Below are positions 24,956 to 32,902 of a stretch of DNA of 39,653 bases, one piece after another. The notes under the pieces are model-generated. The model ran no database searches and was not told where the DNA came from. It was given only the letters and a program-made list of their open reading frames with translations. The stretch is from Caldilineaceae bacterium. Its GTDB lineage: Bacteria > Chloroflexota > Anaerolineae > Caldilineales > Caldilineaceae. Made by a program: the position numbers and the translations under genes. The stretch is taken from the NCBI GenBank assembly GCA_020845455.1, contig JADLFO010000186.1, positions 1-39,653 of the forward strand, written 5' to 3'. Within the stretch, counting starts at the first letter, position 1. Each line of letters opens with the position of its first letter.

Positions 24956-25738
24956 ATGCACGCCCGCCCTAATCACGATAGGAATTTTGACATGGCCCGC
25001 GCTTGGGAGCGCGCCAGCGCCGCCTACCTTACCCGCCGCGACACGACCTGCGACACAGTGACCTACGGTGCGCTCGCCCCCGACGAAGCCGATCTCCGGC
25101 TCCTGGGCGATCTGCACGGGCGGCGTGTGCTCGACATCGGCTGCGGCGGCGGCCACAACACCGTCGCCTGCGCCCGTGCCGGGGCCGAAGTCACCGGTCT
25201 CGACCTCAGCGCGGCGCAGCTTGCCCATGCGCGGCAACTGGCGGCGCGCCATGCCGTCGACATCACCTGGCTGCAGGCCGACGCCGCCCAGGCCGATCAG
25301 GTTGTCGCGCCCGGCTGGGGGCTGATCCTGGCGATCCACTCGCTGCCCTATGTCCAAGACCTCAGCGCCGCGCTGACAGCCTGCCGCCGCCTGCTTGCGC
25401 CGGACGGGCGGCTGGTCATCAGCCTCGACCACCCCTTGCGCGACTGCTTCCTGGACGAAGACGACGGTGACCTGAGCGCTTTCCCGGTGCGCGACTATTT
25501 TGACCGGTCGCCGGTGGCGTGGCGCTTCGCCGCCGATCTGCCCATGCAGGCTGCGCATCTGCCCATTTCCAGTTGGTTTCAATGTCTACACGAAGTTGAT
25601 CTGGTCATTACCCGGATGCTTGAGCCGCCCGTCCCGTCCGATACGCGTGACGACCTCTGGCCGCTTGACTCATCGCTCGCCCCGCTGCGCGCCATCCCGC
25701 ACACCCTGATCCTGGTGGCCACGCCCGCTCCGGCCTGA
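24956..25738 (+). CDS. Class I SAM-dependent methyltransferase
   Basis: A cytosolic methyltransferase of 260 residues. The SAM-binding motif I is RVLDIGCGGGHNTVACARAG (about 57-76), followed by the acidic end of strand 2 in VTGLDLSAAQLAHAR and motif post-III RRLLAPDGRLVISLDHPL. The fold is of the Methyltransf_11 or UbiE-like type, in which the acceptor cannot be predicted. A purine-rich GAGAGAA precedes the ATG, and a consensus promoter is located upstream. No neighbour gives a hint of substrate; a PyrK-like gene follows with its own promoter. Confidence 0.85.
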   Translation: MHARPNHDRNFDMARAWERASAAYLTRRDTTCDTVTYGALAPDEADLRLLGDLHGRRVLDIGCGGGHNTVACARAGAEVTGLDLSAAQLAHARQLAARHAVDITWLQADAAQADQVVAPGWGLILAIHSLPYVQDLSAALTACRRLLAPDGRLVISLDHPLRDCFLDEDDGDLSAFPVRDYFDRSPVAWRFAADLPMQAAHLPISSWFQCLHEVDLVITRMLEPPVPSDTRDDLWPLDSSLAPLRAIPHTLILVATPAPA

Positions 25739-25760
25739 CGCATATCCGGCCCCAGCGGAA

Positions 25761-25797
25761 TTGACGCCGCCGCGCTCTGCCGCTACCATGGTAGCGG
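25761..25797 (+). promoter_or_regulatory. Promoter with an overlapping 18-base palindromic operator
   Basis: TTGACG (25761-25766) and TACCAT (25784-25789) are 17 bases apart. The -10 lies inside the perfect palindrome CCGCTACCATGGTAGCGG (25780-25797), which also covers the expected transcription start near 25796. This layout fits repression by a dimeric regulator of the PyrK-MocA-XdhC operon. The regulator is not in the window. Confidence 0.45.
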
Positions 25798-25830
25798 AGT
25801 GTCCGCGCCACTAGAAAGAGATAGCTGCCC

Positions 25831-26574
25831 GTGTCCCGACCGCGCCTGACCCTGCCCGCCCCGTTTACCGTCCGCGCTGTGCAGGCCGACAACTATCGCA
25901 CCAAGACCTTTGTGCTCGACGGCGCGCTGGAGGCCGTGCCGGGGCAGTTTGTCATGGCCTGGCTGCCGCGCTTCGACGAAAAACCCTTCTCGCTCGTCAA
26001 CGCCGACCCGATCACGCTGATGATCACCGATGTGGGGCCGTTTAGTCACCTGGCCCACCAATTGCAGACGGGCGACCGGCTCTGGCTGCGCGGGCCGTTC
26101 GGACACGGCTTCACGCTCAACCCGGCCCACCGGCGTCTGGCCCTGGTGGGCGGCGGCTATGGCGTGGCCCCGCTGCTCTGGCTGGCACGCACCGCACCTA
26201 AGGCACAATGCACCGTGATTGTCGGGGCGCGCACCGCGCCCGACCTGCTCTATCTCGACCGCTTCGCCGCCTTGGCCGCCCAGTCGCCGCACCTGGAGAT
26301 CATCGCGACCACCGAAGATGCCAGCCACGGCTTGCCCGGCCGCGTCACCGATGCCTTGGCCCCGCGTGCCGCTGCCGGCGCAATCGACGCCATCTACGCC
26401 TGCGGCCCGCATGGCATGTTGGCCGCGTTGCAAACCCTGGCTGCCGCCCATCATCTGCCCTGCCAGCTCAGTTGGGAAGCCTATATGCGCTGCGGCATCG
26501 GTATCTGCGGCGCGTGCGAACACGAAGGCAGCGTGCTCTGTCTCGACGGCCCAGTCCTCGCCTACGCCGCATGA
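25831..26574 (+). CDS. PyrK-like flavin/2Fe-2S electron-transfer protein
   Basis: A 247-residue protein resembling the dihydroorotate dehydrogenase electron-transfer subunit. An FAD-binding barrel comes first (PGQFVMAWLPRFDEKPFSLV, with LWLRGPFGHGF), then an NAD-binding half (LALVGGGYGVAPLLWLA; AIYACGPHGML). The C-terminal 2Fe-2S motif is CGIGICGAC plus a later Cys in SVLCLDG, as in PyrK. It starts with GTG at 25831. The next gene overlaps by the ATGA arrangement, so it is co-translated with molybdo-enzyme maturation genes rather than with pyrD. In that setting it may supply electrons to another oxidoreductase; real pyrimidine synthesis is the alternative. Confidence 0.85.
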   Translation: MSRPRLTLPAPFTVRAVQADNYRTKTFVLDGALEAVPGQFVMAWLPRFDEKPFSLVNADPITLMITDVGPFSHLAHQLQTGDRLWLRGPFGHGFTLNPAHRRLALVGGGYGVAPLLWLARTAPKAQCTVIVGARTAPDLLYLDRFAALAAQSPHLEIIATTEDASHGLPGRVTDALAPRAAAGAIDAIYACGPHGMLAALQTLAAAHHLPCQLSWEAYMRCGIGICGACEHEGSVLCLDGPVLAYAA

Positions 26575-27194
26575 GCCAGACGCCGTCTCCCCTCTCCATC
26601 GCCGCCATCGTCGCCGCCGCCGGGCGCAGCACACGCATGGGCACGCCCAAACAACTGCTCCCCTGGCAGGGGACCACAGTCTTGGCCGCGGTCGTGCGCC
26701 ACCTGGACACGGCAGGCGCGCAGCCGGTCGTCTGCGTCGTCGGCCATCGCCGCGCCGAGATGGTCGATGCCCTGGCCGGCGCGCCTGCGCTGATCGTCGA
26801 CAACCCCGGCTATCTCCAGGGCGAGATGCTCAGTTCCTACCAAACCGGTGTGCGCCATCTACAGGCTGCGGATGCGCCCACAGCGGGCGCGCTGCTGGCC
26901 CTGGGTGACCAGCCGCATATTCCCGTCACGGTTCTAGAGACGATTTTATGCCAGGCGCGCCAAACCCCCGACTATCTGGTCATCCCGCGCTATGGCGAGC
27001 GCCGCGGCCACCCCATCTATCTGCCCGCCGCACTCTGGCCGGAACTGCTCGCCCTGGGCCGCGACGAAACGCTGCGCACGCTGGTCGTGCGCCACGCCAA
27101 GACCATCGTCTATGTGGCAGTGGAGAGCGACGCCATCCTGCGCGACATCGACACCCCTAGCGACTATCAGGCGCTGGCCCCTTCCACGCTCTGA
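26571..27194 (+). CDS. MocA-like nucleotidyltransferase (molybdenum cofactor cytidylyltransferase type)
   Basis: A 207-residue NTP transferase of the MobA/MocA class, which attaches CMP or GMP to molybdopterin before insertion into a target enzyme. The nucleotide-binding signature is AAIVAAAGRSTRMGTPKQLLP. Later motifs typical of the class are VDNPGYLQGEMLSSYQTG, LLALGDQPHI with the metal-binding Asp, and GERRGHPIYLP. The ATG lies within the stop of the PyrK-like gene (ATGA, four-base overlap). XdhC-type genes follow, so cytidylylation for xanthine dehydrogenase or CO dehydrogenase-type enzymes is the natural inference. Confidence 0.85.
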   Translation: MSQTPSPLSIAAIVAAAGRSTRMGTPKQLLPWQGTTVLAAVVRHLDTAGAQPVVCVVGHRRAEMVDALAGAPALIVDNPGYLQGEMLSSYQTGVRHLQAADAPTAGALLALGDQPHIPVTVLETILCQARQTPDYLVIPRYGERRGHPIYLPAALWPELLALGRDETLRTLVVRHAKTIVYVAVESDAILRDIDTPSDYQALAPSTL

Positions 27195-27222
27195 GCCGCT
27201 GCCCGACCGCCGCTCGCTGTGG

Positions 27223-27228
27223 TACAAT
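27223..27228 (+). promoter_or_regulatory. Candidate -10 box before the first XdhC-like gene
   Basis: TACAAT lies in the 105-base gap between the MocA-like and first XdhC-like genes, centred in TGGTAcaaTACCA. No good -35 is visible, so an internal promoter is only possible. Confidence 0.25.
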
Positions 27229-27299
27229 ACCACCATCGCACATCGGCTGCCTGCCTCGACTCCGGCCGCGGGCGGGATTTGCTTTGTCTGGAGATTGCT

Positions 27300-27626
27300 A
27301 TGCCCGCCACACTCTATCATGCCTTGCAGACGCTCGTCGACCAGGGGCTGACCGTCGCCGTCGCTACCATTACCGATGTCAAAGGCTCGGTACCGCGCGA
27401 GGTCGGCGCCAAAATGATCATTCATCCCTATGGACAGCACGTCGGCACCATCGGCGGCGGCTGCGGCGAAGCCGACGTGATCCGCGCCGGGCTGGACGTG
27501 ATCCAAGAGGGCCTGCCGCGCAACGTCCGCGTCGACTTGACCGACGAGATCTCGATGCAGAGCCTTGGCGTCTGCGGCGGCATCATGAACGTCTTTATCG
27601 AACCCTGGCGCAGCGACACGCCATGA
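27300..27626 (+). CDS. XdhC/CoxI N-terminal-domain protein
   Basis: A short protein of 108 residues made of a single XdhC_CoxI domain. Conserved stretches are ATITDVKGSVPREVGAKMII, HVGTIGGGCGEADVI, and the end motif SLGVCGGIMNVFIEPW with its Cys. In XdhC such cysteines are associated with sulfur transfer to molybdenum cofactor and with cofactor binding. The ATG at 27300 has GGAG six bases upstream; the frame is open further to 27219 but lacks a site there. Its stop overlaps the next ATG by four bases, so this domain and the following protein act as a split pair. Confidence 0.83.
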   Translation: MPATLYHALQTLVDQGLTVAVATITDVKGSVPREVGAKMIIHPYGQHVGTIGGGCGEADVIRAGLDVIQEGLPRNVRVDLTDEISMQSLGVCGGIMNVFIEPWRSDTP

Positions 27627-28507
27627 ACGGCCCCACTGCCGGTCCCGTAAGCGGCGCAATGAGCGGCCCCATGAGCAGCGCGGTCCTCAAAGCGCTGCTC
27701 GCCTCGCTTGACCGCCGCGAGTCGGTTGCAACCGTCACCGTCACCGCCGCCGACGGCAGCTTTGCCCACACCGTGGGCAATCACTGCCTGGTCTGGCTCG
27801 ACAAAGAACGGCCCGCCGTGGGCGATCTCGGCTTGGGCGACCTCACGCCCGGCGTGCTCTACGACGCGCGGCGCGCCCTGGCCGAGCGCGAGCACCGCCA
27901 TCTGAGCTACACGCGCCCCCAAGGCATGGTCAAAGTCTTTGTCGAAGCCTTGGTCCAGCCCTCGCATCTGGTCATCGTCGGCGCGGGGCATATCGCCGTC
28001 CCCCTGGCTTCGATCGCCGCCACCTGCGATTTCGAAGTCACCGTCCTCGACGACCGCCCGCAGTATGCCCACCCGGCGCGCTTCCCCAGCGCCAAACAGG
28101 TTATCGCCGGGCCGTTCCGCGCCGAATTGGCCAAACTGCGCGACCAGGGCAAGCTCGACCGCCACACCTATATTGTGCTGGTGACGCGCGGACACCAGTA
28201 CGACGTGGACTCGCTGCTCGAAGTGCTGGACGACCCGCTGGCCTACATCGGCATGATCGGCAGCAAGCGGCGCATCCGCGCCGTATTCGACCTGCTCGAA
28301 CAAGAACAGGGGATCGACCCCGCCAAGTTTGACCGCGTCTTTGCGCCCATCGGCATCGACATCGGCGCACGCGCCCCGGCAGAGATCGCGGTCTGTATCA
28401 TGGCCGAGATCATCAACCTGATGCGCGGCGGCCCCGCCGTGCCGCTCAGCACTCAGATCCGGCAAGAACGCCAAGCGCGGCGCGCACGCGCCACAGCGCG
28501 CGCCTAA
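27623..28507 (+). CDS. XdhC family protein with C-terminal Rossmann domain
   Basis: A 294-residue maturation factor. The N-terminal 110 residues are a diverged XdhC_CoxI domain (ESVATVTVTAADGSFAHTVG). The C-terminal half is the XdhC_C Rossmann domain: HLVIVGAGHIAVPLASIA, VTVLDDRPQYAHPARFP, VLVTRGHQYDVDSLLEVL and IGMIGSKRRIRAVFDLL. These proteins hold molybdenum cofactor during sulfuration and insertion. ATGA overlap with the previous gene means coupled translation. No molybdo-enzyme subunit is in this window, so its client lies elsewhere. Confidence 0.86.
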   Translation: MNGPTAGPVSGAMSGPMSSAVLKALLASLDRRESVATVTVTAADGSFAHTVGNHCLVWLDKERPAVGDLGLGDLTPGVLYDARRALAEREHRHLSYTRPQGMVKVFVEALVQPSHLVIVGAGHIAVPLASIAATCDFEVTVLDDRPQYAHPARFPSAKQVIAGPFRAELAKLRDQGKLDRHTYIVLVTRGHQYDVDSLLEVLDDPLAYIGMIGSKRRIRAVFDLLEQEQGIDPAKFDRVFAPIGIDIGARAPAEIAVCIMAEIINLMRGGPAVPLSTQIRQERQARRARATARA

Positions 28508-28569
28508 CGCCTCCCCAATCGTTCGGCGCACGAGGAACCCACAAGGAACGAATCACAAGGAACCAGCCC

Positions 28570-29208
28570 ATGTCTCTCGACCTAATCGCTCCCCAGGTCA
28601 GCAGCTATCTTGAAGAGCTTGTGCCGCCCCGCCCCCCTGAACTTCAAAAAATGGAGGACTACGCGGCCCAGCACGACTTCCCGATCATCGGGCCGGTCGC
28701 CGGCCGGCTCTGCTATCAGCTTGCACGCTTGATCGGCGCGCAGCGTGTCTTTGAACTCGGCTCCGGCTATGGCTATTCCACGGCCTGGTTTGCGCGCGCC
28801 GTGCAAGAGAACGGCGGCGGCGTCGTGCATCACGCCGTCTGGGATGAATCCCTCTCGGCCATGGCGCGTGACCACCTCGCTGTCCTCGGCTATGACAGGC
28901 TGATCCGCTATCATGTGGGCGAAGCCGTAGCCGCGCTTCAGACGACCGATGGCCCGTTCGACATCATCTTCAACGGCATCAACAAGGACGGCTATCCGGC
29001 CTCGGTTGCGTCTATTGTCGAAAAGCTGCGCCCCGGCGGGCTGCTGATCGTCGACAACACGCTCTGGTATGGCCGCATCTTTGATGCAGGCGACCAAAGC
29101 CCCGCCACCCAAGGCGTGCGCGAAGTGACCCGGATACTCAACCAAGACGACTGGCTCTCGACCCTGATTCCCATCCGTGATGGGCTGATCGTCGCCATGA
29201 AAAAATAG
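28570..29208 (+). CDS. O-methyltransferase family protein (Methyltransf_3 type)
   Basis: A 212-residue SAM-dependent methyltransferase resembling the caffeoyl-CoA/catechol O-methyltransferase group. The start SLDLIAPQVSSYLEELVPP is typical. The SAM site is RVFELGSGYGYSTAWFA, and the later segment GPFDIIFNGINKDGYPASV takes the place of the usual FIDADK metal loop, where the Asp is changed to Asn (FNGINK). That change could affect the divalent metal site. LRPGGLLIVDNTLWYG and the terminal segment DGLIVAMKK complete the fold. AAGGA precedes the ATG. Confidence 0.83.
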   Translation: MSLDLIAPQVSSYLEELVPPRPPELQKMEDYAAQHDFPIIGPVAGRLCYQLARLIGAQRVFELGSGYGYSTAWFARAVQENGGGVVHHAVWDESLSAMARDHLAVLGYDRLIRYHVGEAVAALQTTDGPFDIIFNGINKDGYPASVASIVEKLRPGGLLIVDNTLWYGRIFDAGDQSPATQGVREVTRILNQDDWLSTLIPIRDGLIVAMKK

Positions 29209-29249
29209 CTTGTCCGCCCCCTACTCTGGCTTGCACGAAGGAGAATCCC

Positions 29250-30323
29250 ATGTCTGCATCCCCCTTGCGGGTTGGCATTGTCGGCTGCGGCAACATCGCC
29301 GGCCCCTATGCCAAGACCATGCGCCCCTACTCACAGATCGAGTTCGCCGGAGCCACCGACGTGCTGCCGGGCCGCGCCGAGGAATTTGTAAGCGTCCACG
29401 GCGGCCGCGCCTATGCCTCGCTCGACGAGATGCTGGCCGACCCGGCCATCGACCTGATCGTCAACCTGACCATCCATCACGCCCACCCAGCGGTTATCGC
29501 CCAATGCCTGGCGGCGGGCAAACACGTCCACAGCGAAAAGCCCCTGGCGCTCACCTATGCCGAGGCCAAGGTTCTGGTCGAACAGGCCGATGCCGCCGGG
29601 CTGCGCCTGAGTTGTTCCCCCATCACCTTTATGGGCGAGGCGCAGCAGACCGCGTGGAAGACCATTCGCGACGGCGCTTTGGGCCAAGTGCGCGTCGTCT
29701 ACTGTGAGGTCAACTGGGGGCGCATCGAATCGTGGCACCCCAACCCAGGGCCGTTCTATGAGGTCGGCGCGCTCTTTGACGTGGGCGTCTATCCGCTCAC
29801 GCTGGTCACCACCTTCTTTGGCCCGGCGCGGCGCGTCCTCGCCTATGGCGCCGTGCTTTATCCCGACCGGGTCACCAAGGAGGGCATCCCGTTTCACATC
29901 GACACGCCCGATTGGGTGTTGGCCGCGGTGGAGTTAGCCAACGGCACAGTCGTGCGGCTGACCACCAACTTCTATGTGGGCCATCATGGCAAGCAGAAGG
30001 GGCTGGAATTCCACGGCGACTTGGGGTCGCTCTACCTGGGCAGCTTCCAGGATTTCCATGCGCCGGTAGAGTTTGCCGAATATGGCAAAGCCTATGCGCC
30101 GGTTCCCTATGTGCGCGAACCGTTCCAGGGCATCGAGTGGGGCCGCGCCGTGGTGGAGATCGCCGAAGCCATGGCTGAGAACCGCCCTCAGCGCGCCACC
30201 GGCGCACAGGCCGCGCACGTCGTCGAGATCCTCTGCGCCATCCAAGCGTCCTACACTGCCGGTCGCGCCGTTGAGGTGACCTCCAGCTTCACGCCGCCCG
30301 CGCCCATGCCTTGGGGCGAGTAG
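29250..30323 (+). CDS. Gfo/Idh/MocA family oxidoreductase
   Basis: A 357-residue NAD(P)-dependent oxidoreductase acting on a sugar or cyclitol. The Rossmann motif is VGIVGCGNIAGPYAKTM, with DLIVNLTIHHAHPAVI and the family's catalytic-lysine motif HSEKPLALTYAEAKV. The C-terminal beta-sheet domain follows from about residue 125, with GALFDVGVYPLTLVTTFFGP giving the usual conserved Asp/Gly turn. AAGGAG stands before the ATG. It is 41 bases downstream of the methyltransferase on the same strand and converges with a TIM barrel isomerase operon. The presence of iolB/iolC further right makes inositol or a similar polyol a plausible substrate, but this is inference. Confidence 0.88.
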   Translation: MSASPLRVGIVGCGNIAGPYAKTMRPYSQIEFAGATDVLPGRAEEFVSVHGGRAYASLDEMLADPAIDLIVNLTIHHAHPAVIAQCLAAGKHVHSEKPLALTYAEAKVLVEQADAAGLRLSCSPITFMGEAQQTAWKTIRDGALGQVRVVYCEVNWGRIESWHPNPGPFYEVGALFDVGVYPLTLVTTFFGPARRVLAYGAVLYPDRVTKEGIPFHIDTPDWVLAAVELANGTVVRLTTNFYVGHHGKQKGLEFHGDLGSLYLGSFQDFHAPVEFAEYGKAYAPVPYVREPFQGIEWGRAVVEIAEAMAENRPQRATGAQAAHVVEILCAIQASYTAGRAVEVTSSFTPPAPMPWGE

Positions 30324-30336
30324 GCGCTCCTACTCA

Positions 30337-30372
30337 TACCGTACGGACACGATATATCATGTCCGTACGGTA
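30337..30372. terminator. 36-base near-perfect palindrome between convergent genes
   Basis: TACCGTACGGACA (30337-30349) and its exact complement (30360-30372) flank a ten-base centre that contains GATATATC, itself a palindrome; only one pair in the whole 36 bases mismatches. A partial third copy, GTCCGTAC, lies at about 30383-30390. It fills the 66-base gap between converging stop codons. Confidence 0.5.
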
Positions 30373-30389
30373 ATACGGTTGCGTCCGTA

Positions 30390-31214
30390 CTATAGCGCCG
30401 CCATCCACTGCCGCAGCACCTCGGCATGTTGCGGCAGTGCGACCTCCGGCTCTTCGATCTCCGGATGCCATTTCTTCTCCCACTCCGCCGCCACCATGCC
30501 CTGATAGCCCTCACGCTCCAGCAATTCGATCACGCCGCGGCAGGGCACTTCGCCTTCGCCCAGCAGCACAAGCTGCCAGCTTCCATCCGGGCGCAGCCGT
30601 GCGTCCTTGATGTGTACATGCGCTACGCGCGGCCCGATCACGCGCCAGGTGGTCTCAATATCCTCGCCCATGCGGAAGGGGTGATGCACATCCCACACCG
30701 CGGCGACATTTTGGCTCGGCGTCTGCGCCAGCACTTTGGCGACATCCGCCCCCTTACAGAAAGCGTCGTGCGTCTCCAAGAGGAGGGTCACACCGGCCTG
30801 TTCGGCGGCGGGCGCGGCCGTGTTCAACGCCTCGGCCACATAGTCCACCGCTTGCTCCAGGCTGACCCCCTCCGTGAGCGGCCCGCCAAACGTGCGCACC
30901 ATCGGCACATTCAGGTCGGCGGCCAGGTCGATGTAGCGGCGCAGCAGGTCGAGATTGGCGCGACGCTCGGCGGCGTCGGCAAACGAAAAACGGGTCGACA
31001 GCCCCAACCCGCAGATCGCCATGCCGTGCCGCGCCAGCGTGGCGCGCACCGCGGTGCGCTGTTCGGCGCTCAGATCCGCCGGGATGATCTCGCCGTTGAG
31101 CAGCCGCACCTCCAACGCCTGATAGCCGTAGCGGGCGGCCTGCTCCGCCGCCTGTTCAAATGTCCAGTTGGGACAGCCCAGCGTGCTAAACGCCAGGGGA
31201 AATCGATCGCTCAT
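30390..31214 (-). CDS. Sugar phosphate isomerase/epimerase (xylose isomerase-like TIM barrel)
   Basis: A 274-residue protein of the AP_endonuc_2 or IolE/IolI-like class. Motifs read along the barrel are PLAFSTLGCPNWTFEQAAEQ, YGYQALEVRLL, VTLLLETHDAFCK with the metal-binding Glu, AAVWDVHHPFRMGED with Asp and His, VAHVHIKDARL and MVAAEWEKKWHPE with the final Glu. These are the usual metal-site positions. The ATG at 31212-31214 has GGAGGGAG upstream; a frame open 105 bases upstream has none. It is the last of three minus-strand genes with an epimerase-like and a Gfo/Idh/MocA gene, a typical set for conversion of a keto- or amino-sugar or inositol. Confidence 0.87.
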   Translation of the reverse strand: MSDRFPLAFSTLGCPNWTFEQAAEQAARYGYQALEVRLLNGEIIPADLSAEQRTAVRATLARHGMAICGLGLSTRFSFADAAERRANLDLLRRYIDLAADLNVPMVRTFGGPLTEGVSLEQAVDYVAEALNTAAPAAEQAGVTLLLETHDAFCKGADVAKVLAQTPSQNVAAVWDVHHPFRMGEDIETTWRVIGPRVAHVHIKDARLRPDGSWQLVLLGEGEVPCRGVIELLEREGYQGMVAAEWEKKWHPEIEEPEVALPQHAEVLRQWMAAL

Positions 31215-31261
31215 CTCAAGCTCCCTCCGCTGTATAGCCGTATAAAGGATCAGAAACCCTA

Positions 31262-32860
31262 TCAGATGATGGCCGGCCCATCTTGCCAAAAATCCTCCAG
31301 CCCGTCGCGCGGCGCCCAATCGAGTACACGTCGCGCCTTGCTGTGGTCATAGTGGCCGTGCGGCACATCGGCGCTGATAAAGACCGGCTCAAAGGGCGAC
31401 GGCAGCGACGTGGCCTCTAGCGCGCGGCGCAGCGCTCGCCCTGTGTCCGGCCAGGAGATCATAAACGGGTGCGACGCCACCGGCATGGCGGGGTTGTAGA
31501 GCGCCATAAAGAGCAGCGCCGGCGCCTCCAGCCCATGATATTCGGCAAAGACCCGGCAGATCTCCTGGCCCAAATATTTCGAATGAATATAGAGTTGGTC
31601 ATAGGGCCGCCCCGGCGCGTCGGGCGGCACGTCGTAATCCCAAGTGTAATCGCCCCAGCCTGCCAAATGCTGCACCAGCGGGCCGGTATGCACCACGCGG
31701 CGGATACCATGCGCCACCGCGGCCTGCATCACATGATACGCGCCCACGGTGTTGACCAAGAAAGCGTTGACTGGGTCGGGCCGCACCACGGTGCAGTTGA
31801 TGATGGCGTCCATGCCGGCACACGCCGCCATCACCTGCATGGGGTCGCGCACATCCACCACAGCCATCTCATGCGGCGGCGGCAGTGGAACCGGCAGCGG
31901 CGCGCCCGGCGCTTGCGGCTTGGCCTCGGCAGCTAGTTCGACGATGGGCCGCACATCCGTAACGCGCAGTTGATAGGACGACAACAGTTCCTGCGTGGTC
32001 ACCGAGCCGATCGGCCCGCCCGCGCCCAAGATCACGACCTTATAGATCGGGCGCGACGGGATCGCAACAGGAGGGGCCAGCACCTCGTGCCAGGGGCGCA
32101 GGTCGGGCGCGGGGGCCGGGTGACCGGCCCAGGCCGCCTCAAAGTCATGCACCGGCTGATAGCCGAAACTGCTCTGCGCGCCGGCCGCATAGGCCAGCCG
32201 CAGCTTGGCGCGCGGGCCGGGCGCCATCAGGTGAAAGATCGCCCAGTCGGGGCGGCGCGGCGCGCTGTAGCGCAGCGCACAGCGTACCCCGTGGATCACA
32301 TCCTCCACATGCACCCAGGACGGGTCAAACGGCTGGGCGGCGGCGTCCGCATCGTCCACGATCCGCCCCACACGCAGGCAGATGCTTTGCAGCGCGCCCA
32401 CACGGCTGTTCTCGCGCACCGAAAGCTCCGCCAGCCAAGGGCAGAGCTGCGGCAGCTCCGGCGTTGGGCGCGGCCGCCACCCCTCGTTCACGCGCCACTG
32501 CGCCGGCATCCGGGCGAAGAGGTCAAGCGTGCTGAAGAGGATGAATCGATCCACGCCCGCGGCGCGCGCCGCGTTGAAAAGCACAAACGAGCCGCGCGCT
32601 GTCTCGTCGAGCGCGGTCACGGCGTCTGCGTCGCGGCCCCGTCCGACCAGATAGGGCGCGAGATGCAGCACGGCATCTATCCCCGCCAGCGCCGCGGCCG
32701 CGGCCTCTGGGTCGCGCAGATCGCCTAGTACTTGGGCTGCCCCTTCCGGACTGGGCGAGCTAAACGACCGGTCCAGCAGCCGGACCGGCCCTTCGGCGGC
32801 CAGCGCCGCGGCCAATCTCCGCGCCAGCGCGCTGTCGCCCCCTGTGATCAAGATCGTCAT
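31262..32860 (-). CDS. Double Rossmann NAD-dependent epimerase/dehydratase-like protein
   Basis: A 532-residue protein made of two extended-SDR domains in tandem. The first (1-265) starts MTILITGGDSALARRLAAAL and keeps the nucleotide-binding part (VRLLDRSF, LGDLRDPEAAAAAL), but its catalytic Tyr-xxx-Lys is not visible, the corresponding place reading PWLAELSVREN. The second starts at about 275, YKVVILGAGGPIGSVTTQEL, and has VRDPMQVMAACAGMDAIIN, VVHTGPLVQHLAG, and YIHSKYLGQ with a proper YxxxK. The second half is therefore likely the active enzyme and the first a degenerate, perhaps structural, copy. Both SDR halves together are about twice the family length. Gaps of 42 and 47 bases to its neighbours support an operon. 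Confidence 0.8.
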   Translation of the reverse strand: MTILITGGDSALARRLAAALAAEGPVRLLDRSFSSPSPEGAAQVLGDLRDPEAAAAALAGIDAVLHLAPYLVGRGRDADAVTALDETARGSFVLFNAARAAGVDRFILFSTLDLFARMPAQWRVNEGWRPRPTPELPQLCPWLAELSVRENSRVGALQSICLRVGRIVDDADAAAQPFDPSWVHVEDVIHGVRCALRYSAPRRPDWAIFHLMAPGPRAKLRLAYAAGAQSSFGYQPVHDFEAAWAGHPAPAPDLRPWHEVLAPPVAIPSRPIYKVVILGAGGPIGSVTTQELLSSYQLRVTDVRPIVELAAEAKPQAPGAPLPVPLPPPHEMAVVDVRDPMQVMAACAGMDAIINCTVVRPDPVNAFLVNTVGAYHVMQAAVAHGIRRVVHTGPLVQHLAGWGDYTWDYDVPPDAPGRPYDQLYIHSKYLGQEICRVFAEYHGLEAPALLFMALYNPAMPVASHPFMISWPDTGRALRRALEATSLPSPFEPVFISADVPHGHYDHSKARRVLDWAPRDGLEDFWQDGPAII

Positions 32861-32902
32861 TGGCTAGTTCCTGAGCGTGCGCTAGAGTCAGGGATAGAGA
32901 GG

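Noticed and set aside
27300..28507. Frameshift splitting one XdhC gene into two
   Set aside because: The first protein is a complete XdhC_CoxI domain and the second has its own, diverged copy plus the Rossmann domain. They are joined by a clean ATGA overlap, so two genes are more likely than one broken gene.
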